NCBI GenBank assembly: GCA_016719605.1
Contig: JADJYW010000002.1
Location: 62,001 to 126,000 of the forward strand
DNA: 64,000 bases
Direction of reading: 5' to 3'
From: Lewinellaceae bacterium
Lineage (GTDB): Bacteria; Bacteroidota; Bacteroidia; Chitinophagales; Saprospiraceae
The notes below the pieces were generated by a model. The model was not told the origin of the DNA. It saw only the letters and a program-made list of their open reading frames with translations, and ran no database searches. Both the position numbers and the translations under genes were made by a program. This document shows positions 9,838 to 19,410 of the stretch, piece by piece (position 1 is the first letter of the stretch; each line of letters begins with the position of its first letter).

Positions 9838-12800
9838 ATGACTCAAACCAAAACAATCTTGCTCGCGGCCTTGTGCTGCCTGTTCGTGCCGGCGACCCTG
9901 CATGCGCAGTGTCCTACCTCGGGCAACACCGTTCAGGTGATCAACAACTCCGGCAACAACGTGAACGGCTCGTTGTCGTGGGCCATTGGCTGCCTGAACA
10001 CCGTCCCGTCGCTCACCACCGTGACGTTCAATATCCCCGGCTCCACCGTGATCCAGCCGTCCAGTATGCCGAATGTGGGCAAAACCGGGGCGCTCATTGA
10101 CGGCAACAGCCAGAGCGGGATCATTATTGACGGCGCTTCGCCGGCAGGCGCACCGACCAACTGTTTTGTACTGACGGCCGCCAATTGCACCGTGCAGGGG
10201 CTGACCATCCGAAATTTCACGAGTCCGTCCGGGGGAAACGCCATCCAGGTCATCGGGAATAACCCGACTATTCAAAACAACACCCTGATTGCCAACCGTA
10301 TCGGCGTAACCACGTCCACCACGGTTTTTTCCTTCAACATCACCAACAACACCATCGGGGAAAGCGGCGCCGGCAATACAGTGGGCGGCGTTTCCATTCA
10401 GGGCAGCCCTTCGGCGGGTGTTATTTCTTTTAATGAAATCGCCCACAACGGCGGCGCGGGTATCAGCATCATTGGCGGTACGGTGCGCATACAGGAAAAC
10501 AGCCTGTACTGCAATACTACCTCCGGTATTGCGCGACCGACGCCGCCGGCCCTTCCGGTTATTACACAGGCAACTACCCAGCAAATCCGCGGAACCGCCA
10601 CCGCCAATGCCCTGGTGGAAGTATTTATCCACTCCACTGCCGGATGCGCCGGCGTGCCTTGCCAGGGCAGAACGCTCGTCGGCACAGCCACCGCGCTCGC
10701 GTCGGGTATCTGGACGCTCCCGGTACCAGGCGGTGTGCCCGCCGGCAGTATCGTAACCGCCACCAGCACCATTTCCGGAAATAATACGTCCGCGTTTTCG
10801 ACTTGCGCGAATGTGGTGGATTGCTCGGCCTTTGTGGCAGGCATCAACCAAACCAATGTGACTTGCCCCGGCGGCAACAACGGTACCGCAATGGCATTGC
10901 CCACGGGCAGTACCCTGACATATTCCTGGAGTACTGGCGGTAACACGCAGAACATTTCAAATTTGGCTGCCGGGACGTACACCGTCACCGTCACGAATAA
11001 CGCCACCGGCTGCACCGACAGCGAAAGCGCCACGATCACCCAGCCCGGGCCGTTGAGCCTTTCGTTTTCCAATACCAATGTTTCGTGTTTTGGCGGCAAC
11101 AACGGCACGGCCAATGCGTCGGCCAACGGCGGTACGCCCGGCTACAATTTTGTCTGGAGCACCGGCTTCACCGGCCCGGCGCTCAACAACCTCGCGGCCG
11201 GGACGTACACCGTCACCGTATCGGATGCCAACGGCTGCACGACGGCCCAGGCGACAACCATCACCCAGCCGCCGGTGCTGAGTGTGGCGATTTCCAAACT
11301 CAACGCCACTTGTTTTGGCGGCAACAACGGTACCGCTACCGCTACGGGTAATGGCGGCACACCCGGTTACAATTTTTCGTGGAGCAACGGCGCCGCCGGT
11401 CCGGTAGCGACCAACCTCGTTGCCGGCGCCTACACCGTCACCGTATCGGATGCCAACGGCTGCACCGCCACCCAAACCACCACGATCACCCAACCGCCGC
11501 CGCTGGGCGCCGGCGCCACCGCGACCGATGTCACTTGTTTTGGCGGCGCCAACGGCACCGCTTCGGCGACAGGTAGCGGGGGCGTCACCCCGTACACCAT
11601 CGCCTGGAGCAATGGCGCTACCGGCCCGATAGCGACCAACCTTGCTGCCGGCACCTACACCGCCACCGTCACCGATGCCAATGCCTGTACCGCCGAAGCA
11701 TCCGCTACGGTAGATTCCCCGCCGCCGCTCGATGTGTCCGTGAGTGCCACGGACGAAACCGCCAACAACGCCAACGACGGCACGGCGGCGGCCACGCCTT
11801 CCGGCGGAACACCGGGCTACCTGTACACCTGGAGCAACGGAGGCAACTCGGCCAGTATTTCCAACCTGCCGCCGGGCGCCTACACCGTCACGGTGCGCGA
11901 TGCCAATAATTGCACGGCGGTGGCCACGGCCGTTGTCAACGCTTTTGCCTGCGCCGGGTTTAGTGCCGGGGTGACGGACAACCATGTAACCTGCAACGGC
12001 TTAGCCGACGGCAGCGCAACCGCCGGCCCGGGCGGCGGCACCAGCCCGTACGCCTACTTGTGGAACACCGGGGCTACGGCCCAAACCATCAGCAACCTGG
12101 CGCCGGGAAATTACACGGTCACCGTCACGGATGCCTCCAACTGCACAACAATCGGTTTCGCCGCGATCAGTCAACCGGCTGCGCTCGCCCTCAACGTCAG
12201 TGCAACCGATGCCGGCATGGGTTTGAGCAACGGCACGGCTACGGCCGCGCCGTCGGGCGGCACGCCGGGCTACCTGTACGCCTGGAGTACCGGCGGCGCT
12301 ACCGCCCAAATCGGGGGTTTGGCGCCGGGTGTCTATACGGTGGTGGTGCACGATGCCAACGGTTGCTCCATCACCGGTGCGGCTACGGTTGGCAGTAGCG
12401 GTTCGGGCGGCGGCCCCTGCATATCGCTGCCGGCCTACGCGCTGTACGTCCCCGCTCAGGTGTGCGGCAACGACCCGTTCAACCTGACTGTGGACGATTT
12501 GTACGCGGCGGCGGCGGTGCAGTATCGGTGGATTTTACCGACCGGCGACACCCTTGTCAGTACAGTCCAATCCATCAATTTGGTTGCTACTTCGACGGCT
12601 TTTTCCGGGCAGTACTTCGTGGTGCGCGACTCGGCAGGCTGCCGTTCCGTACCTGTGGGCGGGGCGCCGCTGACGGTGCTGAGCCTGCCGCCGGGTGCGG
12701 CATTTGCCGGCACCGATACGGTGTCCTGCGCGGCGGGTGTGGCGGTGTTGCGGGCAACGCCGTTGGTGCAGGGTACCGGTCAGTGGATTTCCCCCAGTGG

Positions 12801-13524
12801 CGCAAAAGTGGACAATCCCGTCCTGAACCCGACCTCGGCGCGGGATTTGAAGCCGGGGGCCAATGTGTTTGTCTGGCAGGTCGGCCTCGGCGGCTGCGAC
12901 CAGGCTGCTGCCGACACGGTGGTGTATTTTTGGGAAACGCCGCCCACTGCCGGCGACGACATGTACACCATCGAACGGGCGCAGGACGTGGCGGTTATGG
13001 AAGTGCTGCTCAACGACGCGCTTGGCGGGATGCAGGATACGGTGGTCACCCAAATCGGGACGCCGGCCGCAGGTACGCTGGAGTACCTGCCGGAAACACG
13101 CCGTTTTCGCTATACGGCGGAGGAGGGCTACCGCGGCACCGTGCAGTTTCGCTATGTGGTGTGCAACCCCAATTCGGTGTGTGGCTTCGGCTGCGACACG
13201 GCGTTGGTCACCATTCGGGTGCTGAACCTGCCCTCGGTACCCGAGGCGTTGGTGGTGGATGATCCCGGCCCGAACGGTCAACTGCAAATTCGCGGTATCG
13301 GTGGTTTTTCGCGGGTGGAGATCGGTATCACCGACCGCTGGGGTGATCTGGTTTTTGAAGAAAAAACATACAACAACGACAACCCCTGGCTGGGCGATTT
13401 CAAACGTTCCGGCAAAGCCCTGCCCGGCGGCGCGTACTATTATTTTCTGAATGCTTACGACGGCGACCAGCGGGTAGGCGGTACGCAGGTGGGGGTTATT
13501 CATTTGTTTGACAATGAGCGGTAG
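9838..13524 (+). CDS. Large surface protein: beta-helix, seven SprB repeats and type B sorting C-terminus
   Basis: The ATG at 9838 starts a signal peptide (MTQTKTILLAALCCLFVPATLHAQ), so the in-frame codons upstream are not used. The 1,228-residue protein has a right-handed beta-helix (about 25-260, with repeated NNTLIANRIG and ENSLYC turns). Seven SprB repeats follow (about 335-850), each built on the pattern V-T-C-(F/P)-G-G-N-N-G, then Y-x-W-S-x-G and L-x-x-G-x-Y-x-V-T-V. Next come Ig-like domains, a cadherin-like module beginning DDMYTIERAQDVAVME, and a gliding-motility C-terminal (CHU_C, type B) domain with ITDRWGDLVFEEKTY and PGGAYYYFL. SprB repeats occur in the mobile adhesin of gliding Bacteroidota. 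A PorP/SprF gene follows, the usual partner for type B cargo. Confidence 0.88.
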   Translation: MTQTKTILLAALCCLFVPATLHAQCPTSGNTVQVINNSGNNVNGSLSWAIGCLNTVPSLTTVTFNIPGSTVIQPSSMPNVGKTGALIDGNSQSGIIIDGASPAGAPTNCFVLTAANCTVQGLTIRNFTSPSGGNAIQVIGNNPTIQNNTLIANRIGVTTSTTVFSFNITNNTIGESGAGNTVGGVSIQGSPSAGVISFNEIAHNGGAGISIIGGTVRIQENSLYCNTTSGIARPTPPALPVITQATTQQIRGTATANALVEVFIHSTAGCAGVPCQGRTLVGTATALASGIWTLPVPGGVPAGSIVTATSTISGNNTSAFSTCANVVDCSAFVAGINQTNVTCPGGNNGTAMALPTGSTLTYSWSTGGNTQNISNLAAGTYTVTVTNNATGCTDSESATITQPGPLSLSFSNTNVSCFGGNNGTANASANGGTPGYNFVWSTGFTGPALNNLAAGTYTVTVSDANGCTTAQATTITQPPVLSVAISKLNATCFGGNNGTATATGNGGTPGYNFSWSNGAAGPVATNLVAGAYTVTVSDANGCTATQTTTITQPPPLGAGATATDVTCFGGANGTASATGSGGVTPYTIAWSNGATGPIATNLAAGTYTATVTDANACTAEASATVDSPPPLDVSVSATDETANNANDGTAAATPSGGTPGYLYTWSNGGNSASISNLPPGAYTVTVRDANNCTAVATAVVNAFACAGFSAGVTDNHVTCNGLADGSATAGPGGGTSPYAYLWNTGATAQTISNLAPGNYTVTVTDASNCTTIGFAAISQPAALALNVSATDAGMGLSNGTATAAPSGGTPGYLYAWSTGGATAQIGGLAPGVYTVVVHDANGCSITGAATVGSSGSGGGPCISLPAYALYVPAQVCGNDPFNLTVDDLYAAAAVQYRWILPTGDTLVSTVQSINLVATSTAFSGQYFVVRDSAGCRSVPVGGAPLTVLSLPPGAAFAGTDTVSCAAGVAVLRATPLVQGTGQWISPSGAKVDNPVLNPTSARDLKPGANVFVWQVGLGGCDQAAADTVVYFWETPPTAGDDMYTIERAQDVAVMEVLLNDALGGMQDTVVTQIGTPAAGTLEYLPETRRFRYTAEEGYRGTVQFRYVVCNPNSVCGFGCDTALVTIRVLNLPSVPEALVVDDPGPNGQLQIRGIGGFSRVEIGITDRWGDLVFEEKTYNNDNPWLGDFKRSGKALPGGAYYYFLNAYDGDQRVGGTQVGVIHLFDNER

Positions 13525-13562
13525 CGGGGTGGGGCGCTCGGACTTTCCGCCCTGCTTGGTGT

Positions 13563-13802
13563 TTCCGCCTTGCTTGGTGTTTTCACCAAGCAGCCTCGTG
13601 CAGAGCCGCTTGGTGAAAACACCAAGCGGGGCAGAAACACCAAGCGGGGCAGAATTATGGTGCGGACTTATGAGACACCCGCTTCCGCCTTGCTTGGTGT
13701 TTTCACCAAGCAGCCTCGCGTAGAGCCGCTTGGTGAAAACACCAAGCGGGGCAGAAACACCAAGCGGGGTAGAATTATGGTGCGGACTTATGAGACACCC
13801 GC
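13563..13802. repeat. Two tandem 120-bp units combining two dispersed repeats
   Basis: Bases 13563-13682 and 13683-13802 are direct copies with a period of 120 and about three differences. Each unit contains the double hairpin GCTTGGTGTTTTCACCAAGC ... GCTTGGTGAAAACACCAAGC followed by GTGCGGACTTATGAGACACC. The second motif matches the terminal repeats of the elements at 25916-26097 and 53896-54069. The stretch 13525-13988 has no gene I can support; it is made of these units and a third hairpin copy. Confidence 0.9.
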
Positions 13803-13915
13803 TTGAGTCAGGATAAACTTTTCAAAACCACATTTTCGCAAAACATGAAACAGCGCAACTCTTCTCCACATCTTTTCCTTCCGCAACCTGCTGGTATTGC
13901 CCGGTATTTGCGTTC

Positions 13916-13984
13916 CGCCCTGCTTGGTGTTTTCACCAGGCAGCCTCGCGTAGAGCCGCTTGGTGAAAACACCAAGCGGGGCGG
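13916..13984. repeat. GCTTGGTG palindromic repeat, copy upstream of the PorP/SprF gene
   Basis: This is the same double hairpin as in the tandem units just upstream, with one change (CACCAGGC in the first hairpin). It is bounded by CCGCCC and GGGGCGG, so the whole element can also fold as one long stem. It ends only four bases before the PorP/SprF start codon at 13989 and must lie in the leader or replace the usual ribosome-binding region. Confidence 0.85.
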
Positions 13985-13988
13985 AAAC

Positions 13989-14945
13989 ATGAAAAACATT
14001 GCCATTGCCTTTTTTCTCTGCACGCTTGCAGCGCCGGTGTTTGCCCAGCAAACGCCTTTGTTTTCGGTTTATCGCGACCAATGGGGCGTGCTGAACCCTG
14101 CGGCGTTGTCCAACAACTATCTTTTGAACAAGCGCACCATGAGCCTGAGCGGAGGCTGGCATGTGCAGTGGTGGAACATGCCCGAGTCGCCGCGCACGCA
14201 GGCGCTGAGTTGGGAAATGGTAGCCGAGGAACAGAACAGCGTGTTCGGGGCACACCTCGTGAATGACCGGACGGGCGCATTCAGCCAGACGGGCGCGTAC
14301 GCCCGCTATGCCTACCGGATCAATATGGGCAAACGCACGGCGCAGTCCCTGAGCATCGGGTTGAGTGCCGGGGCCGTGCAGTACCGCGCCGATTTGAGCG
14401 AAATAGCGTTTCCGGACCCGGGCAATGTGCCTGTGGACAATTTGCGCAGCATACGCCCGGACTTCGGAGTTGGTGTTTTTTATCAGTATTCCGACAGGTA
14501 CTACGCCGGTGTGTCGGTGCCACAAACGCTGGGTTTTCTCACGCGTTTCGAGCAGGATGGCGAGGCGGTGGCTGTGCGGCGGGCGCCGCATATTTTCGCT
14601 GTGGCCGGCGGTTACTGGAGTACGCCGTGGCTGGGCAACTCGACCTCGTTTGTGGAGCCGTCGGTATGGGTGAAATATGCGCCGAACGGCCCGATCAATC
14701 TGGATTTGAATCTGCGGGCTCAAATCAGCGAGCTGGTATGGGCGGGCACGGGCGCCAACATAGGCATGGGTGTGCAGCCGGGCGTGGCCCTGCATTTCGA
14801 GGCCGGGTTGTTCTTCGGCGAGCAGGTGCAACTGACGAATGGCCAGTTGAAAACAGGCTTTGCTTTTGATTTGCCGGTGACGCAAGGGCTTGGGCGGGTG
14901 TTCGGCGGCTCGGCAGAGGTGGTGGTGGTGTATGCGTGGCGGTAG
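13989..14945 (+). CDS. PorP/SprF-family type IX secretion membrane protein
   Basis: The 318-residue protein has a signal peptide (MKNIAIAFFLCTLAAPVFAQ) and the family's opening QQTPLFSVYRDQWGVLNPAALSN. Amphipathic strands follow to the C-terminal aromatic end (VVVVYAWR), as in an outer-membrane barrel. Landmark blocks are LGFLTRFEQDGEAVAVRRAPH and the terminal barrel strands from ISELVWAGTGANIGMGVQPG. PorP/SprF proteins help attach or export type B cargo such as SprB-repeat proteins; the preceding gene is exactly such a protein, so the two probably work together. I chose ATG 13989 because the signal peptide starts there; a repeat element sits directly upstream. Confidence 0.88.
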   Translation: MKNIAIAFFLCTLAAPVFAQQTPLFSVYRDQWGVLNPAALSNNYLLNKRTMSLSGGWHVQWWNMPESPRTQALSWEMVAEEQNSVFGAHLVNDRTGAFSQTGAYARYAYRINMGKRTAQSLSIGLSAGAVQYRADLSEIAFPDPGNVPVDNLRSIRPDFGVGVFYQYSDRYYAGVSVPQTLGFLTRFEQDGEAVAVRRAPHIFAVAGGYWSTPWLGNSTSFVEPSVWVKYAPNGPINLDLNLRAQISELVWAGTGANIGMGVQPGVALHFEAGLFFGEQVQLTNGQLKTGFAFDLPVTQGLGRVFGGSAEVVVVYAWR

Positions 14946-14957
14946 GTAGCGAATAGT

Positions 14958-15932
14958 TTACCGTGCGCGGTAAATCTTTTTGAACCGCTCAAAATCTGCC
15001 TGTGTAGTATATCCGTCCGGGGAAAAGTCTTGAAAAGCGGCTTCCGCCAGGGTTTGCAAAGACGTACCGTCGGTGGCCTTGAAATCGGGGTTTGCGCCTT
15101 TTTCGAGCAGCGTTGCGCACAGGCCCCAGCGTCCCAGTTGGGCAGCACGCAGCAGCGGCGTGATGGTACCTTGCTCGTCGTCGTACACGGCCGTGGCATT
15201 GGGGTCCGCTCCAAATTCGAGTAACACCCGCACCGTGGCATCAGGCTGTTGATGCGATCCGAGCGCTTCGAACAAAATGGCGCGTTTGGAATAATCATAG
15301 CGGGCATTGGCATCTGCGCCCTGTTCGAGCAGGAGCCGGAGCAATGCGGCATTTCCAACGTCGGCGACGGCTATATGGATAGGGACATCCAAGGTAGCAT
15401 TTGCGCTGTCGAGTCGTGCCCCTGCCTGAAACAGCAGCCGGATGCATTCCAGCCGTTCTTCGGATTTGTAGGCGGAGCCGGCGGTCTCGCCTACTGCGTA
15501 CGCCAGTAATTCGCCGTTTTCATTGAGCCGCGCCACGGGTGTTTGCAGGAGTTTTTTCAACGTTTCGGGTTCGCCATCGTAAATGGCCCGGGCGATGCGG
15601 TCGCGCTCTTTGTCCTCAAAGATGGGCTTGGCTTCCTCGATTCTGGCGGCCATGCCCCGCTTGAAATTGTCCCATGCCGAGCCAAGTTTCATGAGAACAA
15701 CCGGCGCCACGATCAGCGCAAATGCCGTGTATTTCGCCCAGTTGTAGGGCAGCAGGTTTAGCCCGAGCAATACGAACAGCGCGATAATAGCGAGGTAGTA
15801 AATGGCCTGCCCTATGCCCCGACCGGCGGCGTCGCCGCCTTTGGCGGGCCAGATCGTTTCGGCAGCTACGAGTACAGCCAGAATAGCGATGACGATCCAG
15901 TTGAGGACGGTGATGATTTTGAGGAAATTCAT
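14958..15932 (-). CDS. Membrane-anchored ankyrin-repeat protein
   Basis: The start is set at the ATG 15930-15932; upstream codons in the same frame have no conserved text. The 324-residue protein opens with three hydrophobic segments (about residues 5-25, 44-61 and 66-83). A soluble region follows, beginning DKERDRIARAIYDGEPETLKKLL. Four to five ankyrin repeats of about 33 residues come next, for example IHIAVADVGNAALLRLLLEQ and TPLLRAAQLGRWGLCATLLE. Ankyrin repeats bind other proteins; the partner is unknown. The gene converges with the PorP/SprF gene (12 bases between the stops). A TACTTTTG box lies 16 bases upstream, next to a fragment resembling the carB 3' end. Confidence 0.82.
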   Translation of the reverse strand: MNFLKIITVLNWIVIAILAVLVAAETIWPAKGGDAAGRGIGQAIYYLAIIALFVLLGLNLLPYNWAKYTAFALIVAPVVLMKLGSAWDNFKRGMAARIEEAKPIFEDKERDRIARAIYDGEPETLKKLLQTPVARLNENGELLAYAVGETAGSAYKSEERLECIRLLFQAGARLDSANATLDVPIHIAVADVGNAALLRLLLEQGADANARYDYSKRAILFEALGSHQQPDATVRVLLEFGADPNATAVYDDEQGTITPLLRAAQLGRWGLCATLLEKGANPDFKATDGTSLQTLAEAAFQDFSPDGYTTQADFERFKKIYRAR

Positions 15933-15948
15933 GGTGGTGTGTTTTTCA

Positions 15949-15956
15949 CAAAAGTA
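15949..15956 (-). promoter_or_regulatory. TACTTTTG -7 box for the ankyrin gene
   Basis: On the minus strand the bases read TACTTTTG (TAnnTTTG consensus), 16 bases before the start at 15932. The surrounding bases GGCGTACTTTTGTG are the same as those ahead of the DUF433 gene at 36994-37001, and both lie at the end of carB-like sequence. A TTTG lies 14 bases further upstream in both cases. Confidence 0.5.
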
Positions 15957-15965
15957 CGCCGGTAA

Positions 15966-16031
15966 CCGTACAAACAGATGCGCCCGTTTCGCTCCAACTT
16001 CCGGAAATACGGGTCTTTCAAATTCTTGATG
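15966..16031 (-). pseudogene. Remnant resembling the 3' end of carB
   Basis: Read on the minus strand this segment gives IKNLKDPYFRKLERNGRICLYGY, close to the CarB C-terminus encoded at 37009-37076 (IKDLKDPYFRELERNRSMYLYN). Nucleotide similarity extends through the adjoining promoter box. There is no stop at the matching place and no upstream carB sequence. The gap 15933-16255 holds nothing else I can support. Confidence 0.7.
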
Positions 16032-16255
16032 TTCATTTAATATATACCATTTCTGGCCAACTCCTTTATTTTTTTTGAAACAAAAAACATGGTTAACGCA
16101 TTGGAAGACATGGTTTTGTTTGTCCTTCGTGTTGTTCGGGGGCGAATCTTCCGAATTTGTATATAGGATGTATAGATGGATTTCTGGAGCGCTTAACGCT
16201 AAATTCACAGCAGGTTTTTGGCCTTTCTATGCTGCTAACAAACAAGACGAAATCC

Positions 16256-19200
16256 ATGAAGGCACTACATTTTATCCTGCTGTGTGTTTTTTCAAATTTT
16301 TCCATCGCGCTGTTTGCGCAAGCCGGCCGGGTAGTCATCGAGCAAGGCGCTACGGGGACTAAACTCGTGGTCAACGGGAAACCCCTGATGGTCAACGGCG
16401 TGAACTGGGACTACTTTCCCATCGGCACCAACTACTCCTACAGCCTGTGGAATCAACCCGACGATTTCATCAAAAAAGCCTTGGACGACGAAATGACGCT
16501 GTTGAAAAACATGGGCGTCAACACCATCCGGGTGTACTCGGGTATTCCCCAAAAGTGGATACAATATGTATATGAGCAGCACGGCATCTACACCATGCTC
16601 AACCACTCCTTTGGCCGTTATGGCCTGACCTTGGACGGCGCCTGGGTAGGCAATACCGAGTACTCCGACCCGAGGGTGAGCGCCTTGTTGGTGCAGGAAG
16701 TGCAAGCACTGGCAGCCGAATACAAGAATACCCCCGGGTTGTTGCTGTACCTGCTGGGCAACGAAAACAACTACGGGCTTTTTTGGGACGGCGCCGAAAC
16801 GGAAGACATCCCGGTAGAAGACCGGGTATCCACACAACGAGCGAAATACCTGTACCAACTCTTCAACAAGGCTTCTGTAGCGATGAAAGCCGTTGACCAG
16901 GCGCACCCGGTGGCTATATGCAACGGCGATTTGTTGTTTCTGGATATCATTGCCAAGGAGTGCAAGGATGTGGACATCCTCGGAATCAATGTGTACCGGG
17001 GCAGTTCATTTATTGATCTTTTTGACCGGGTGAAAAAGGAGTACGGAAAGCCGGTACTGCTGACGGAGTTTGGCAGCGATGCATTCAATGCCGTCACGAA
17101 TGCGGAAGACCAGCAGGCACAGGCCATGTTCAATGTGGCCAACTGGAAAGAGATTTATGAAAACGCCGCCGGCCTCGGCAAAGCCGGCAATGCCATTGGC
17201 GGATTTACCTTCCAGTTCAGCGATGGCTGGTGGAAATACGGGCAAACTGACAACCTCAGCATACACGACAACAATGCATCCTGGTCGAACGGCGGCTACC
17301 TCTTTGATTATGTAGCCGGCGAAAACAACATGAACGAGGAGTGGTTCGGGATTTGCGCCAAAGGCCCGACCGACGCAAAGGGCTTTTACCAGTTGTATCC
17401 GCGAGCGGCCTACTACGCCCTGAAAGAGGCGCATCAGTTGAATCCTTACGCCGAAGGAGCATCTTTGAGCACCATCCAGCAACATTTTGCAGGGATACAG
17501 GTCATCGCTGCCTACCTCAAGGCGCGCGGGGACCAAGCCGCCCTCGAAGGCGAACGGCTGAAAAAAATCAGCATGAGCCGCCTGAGTGCGCAACTTTCGA
17601 CATTCAACACCGGCGGAGATTTGATTTCGACGCCCAATAACCCCGTCCCCGGCAATACTACGTTTCCCGACCAATTGGGCTTCGACCATATGCAGTCCTT
17701 TTTTATCGGCGTGGAAGCCAATCCGACCTCTAATTTCCGGGCAAATGTGGACGTGAATATCCTGGGCAACGTGGCCAACAACCCCATAGACCAGATTTTC
17801 TACGAGAACCGCGGCCGGCGGGTTCAGCTGAACAGCACCACCGGGAATTTGACGGTGGAGTCGCTGAACCGGATTCAGATTTACCAGGCCAGTTACGAGT
17901 GGAACCACAAGATACTTTGATCTCAAGGGTTTTTACCGCACCGGCCACTACCACTGGGGCTACGAGGGCGATTTCTTCGGCCTTTACCCCGAGGCCAACT
18001 ACGGCCCCCAGATTGATATTTACAACGGCATAGCGCCCTTTGGTTTTGAGGTGGAAGGCAAAAAGCAGTTGAAGGATTTCAAACTGGCGTTTGGCCCGCA
18101 GCTCTGGTGGGGAGCAAACCCGGCGTTCCTGCTGAAATACCAAAAAACGCTGGGCAAGTTTAAAGTTGCCGGCGTTTTCCACGAGGACCTGGACCAACTC
18201 GGCCTCACCGAAAGTTCCTTTGCTATTCCGCAACCTAAAACCCGACGGCTCTCGGTGCATGTCAACCGCGCGTTTGGCAAGTTTGGTGTGGATGTCGGGG
18301 GCCTTTGGGGTGGGCAGCCCCTCCAGGGACGTGTGTTCCAGGTGGTGCGGGGCGAAGAAGGCCGGTACGAGGTGTATCAGGATCAAATCAAAACACAGGA
18401 CAACTTTGGCGGAAAAATCAAATTGACCTACACCGGCGGGCGGTTCAACTGGTATGCCCAATCGGCGGCTATGGGCTTGGTGGCCAATGGCGGCGCGGAC
18501 AATACCCTGACCTTTACCGGCTGGCGACTGAAAGACAGCGGCAGCGGCAACCAGTACAATTTCCTCTCCGGGTTCGCCTACACCGTGGGTAAACTCCAGA
18601 TAGCGCCCAATTTCTTGTGGCAAAAACCAATAGAAGGCCCCCTGCCGGCCAATGTGCCCGCCCCTGCCCGGCCCCGGAATATACTCGAAGATCCGTTTGT
18701 GGTGCGGGGCAACCGCGAACAGGTGGCCGGCGAACTGCTGCTCACCTACGACCCTACGCCCGGCTCCTGGATGTACAACTGGGACAGCGACCGCAGCGAG
18801 GATGCCAGGTTGGCCCTGAGTGCCGGCGTGGTGTACCGCCATTTGCCGACCACACAGGATGCGGCCATCGGTATTTTGCCCGACGGGCGTACCACATTTG
18901 CCTTTCCGGGCGCCGCTCCTGCGCAGGACTTGTGGGAAGTACACACCCGATTGGTTTCCAAAATCAGCAGTGATTTTGGCTTGATCGCCAACCTGTATGC
19001 TGGTGATGCACAAGCCAACGGCAGCGACGCGCGCACCATCAGCCGCTATGGGCTGGACCTGCGGGTGATACACAAAACATTGAAAGTCATGTCGTTTGTC
19101 CGGGTCAACGACTGGGGGCCATACGATTATCACCGCGACTTTAACCTCACCTTCCCACTCCAATTGATGGCGGACGTGTCTGTCGCCCTAAGCAAACCGG

Positions 19201-19397
19201 ATTGGTTCAATCTGCCGGACACCCGCCTCGGCATTCGCGGCACCTACCGCACACTCGACCGGTACTCGCCGCGGTATGCGCCCACGCAAACCGTCAACGC
19301 CGCCGGGAATCTGGTGCCCGACCCCAACGTGATTGGCTTCGACAACGGCAACGAGTGGGAAATCCGCACATACTTATTCATCAACATTGGCAAATAA
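16256..19397 (+). CDS. Clan-A glycoside hydrolase fused to an outer-membrane-type beta-barrel, one frame break
   Basis: The ATG at 16256 opens a signal peptide (MKALHFILLCVFSNFSIALFAQ). Residues 30-410 form a clan GH-A TIM barrel: GVNTIRVYSGIP, acid/base Glu170 in LLGNENN and nucleophile Glu271 in LLTEFGSDAF. This resembles GH2/GH5/GH72-type glucan enzymes, but I cannot fix the family. From about residue 480 the protein turns into alternating amphipathic strands with short turns (IQIYQASYEWNHK, YFDLKGFYRTGHYHWGYEG) and ends EWEIRTYLFINIGK, as a porin-like barrel would. The frame breaks at 17912, where an extra A separates EWNHK from YFDLKG. The corrected length is 1,046 residues. It is the first gene of the glucan locus; the next start is 13 bases downstream. 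Confidence 0.72.
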
Positions 19398-19410
19398 AAC
19401 GCACGACGAC

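Noticed and set aside
13563..13802. CRISPR array
   Set aside because: There are only two 120-base units without unique spacers, and the repeated text is a dispersed hairpin.
17730..19163. Minus-strand frame of 477 codons opposite the glycosidase-barrel gene
   Set aside because: It is a shadow of the conserved plus-strand frame; no signal or domain is present.
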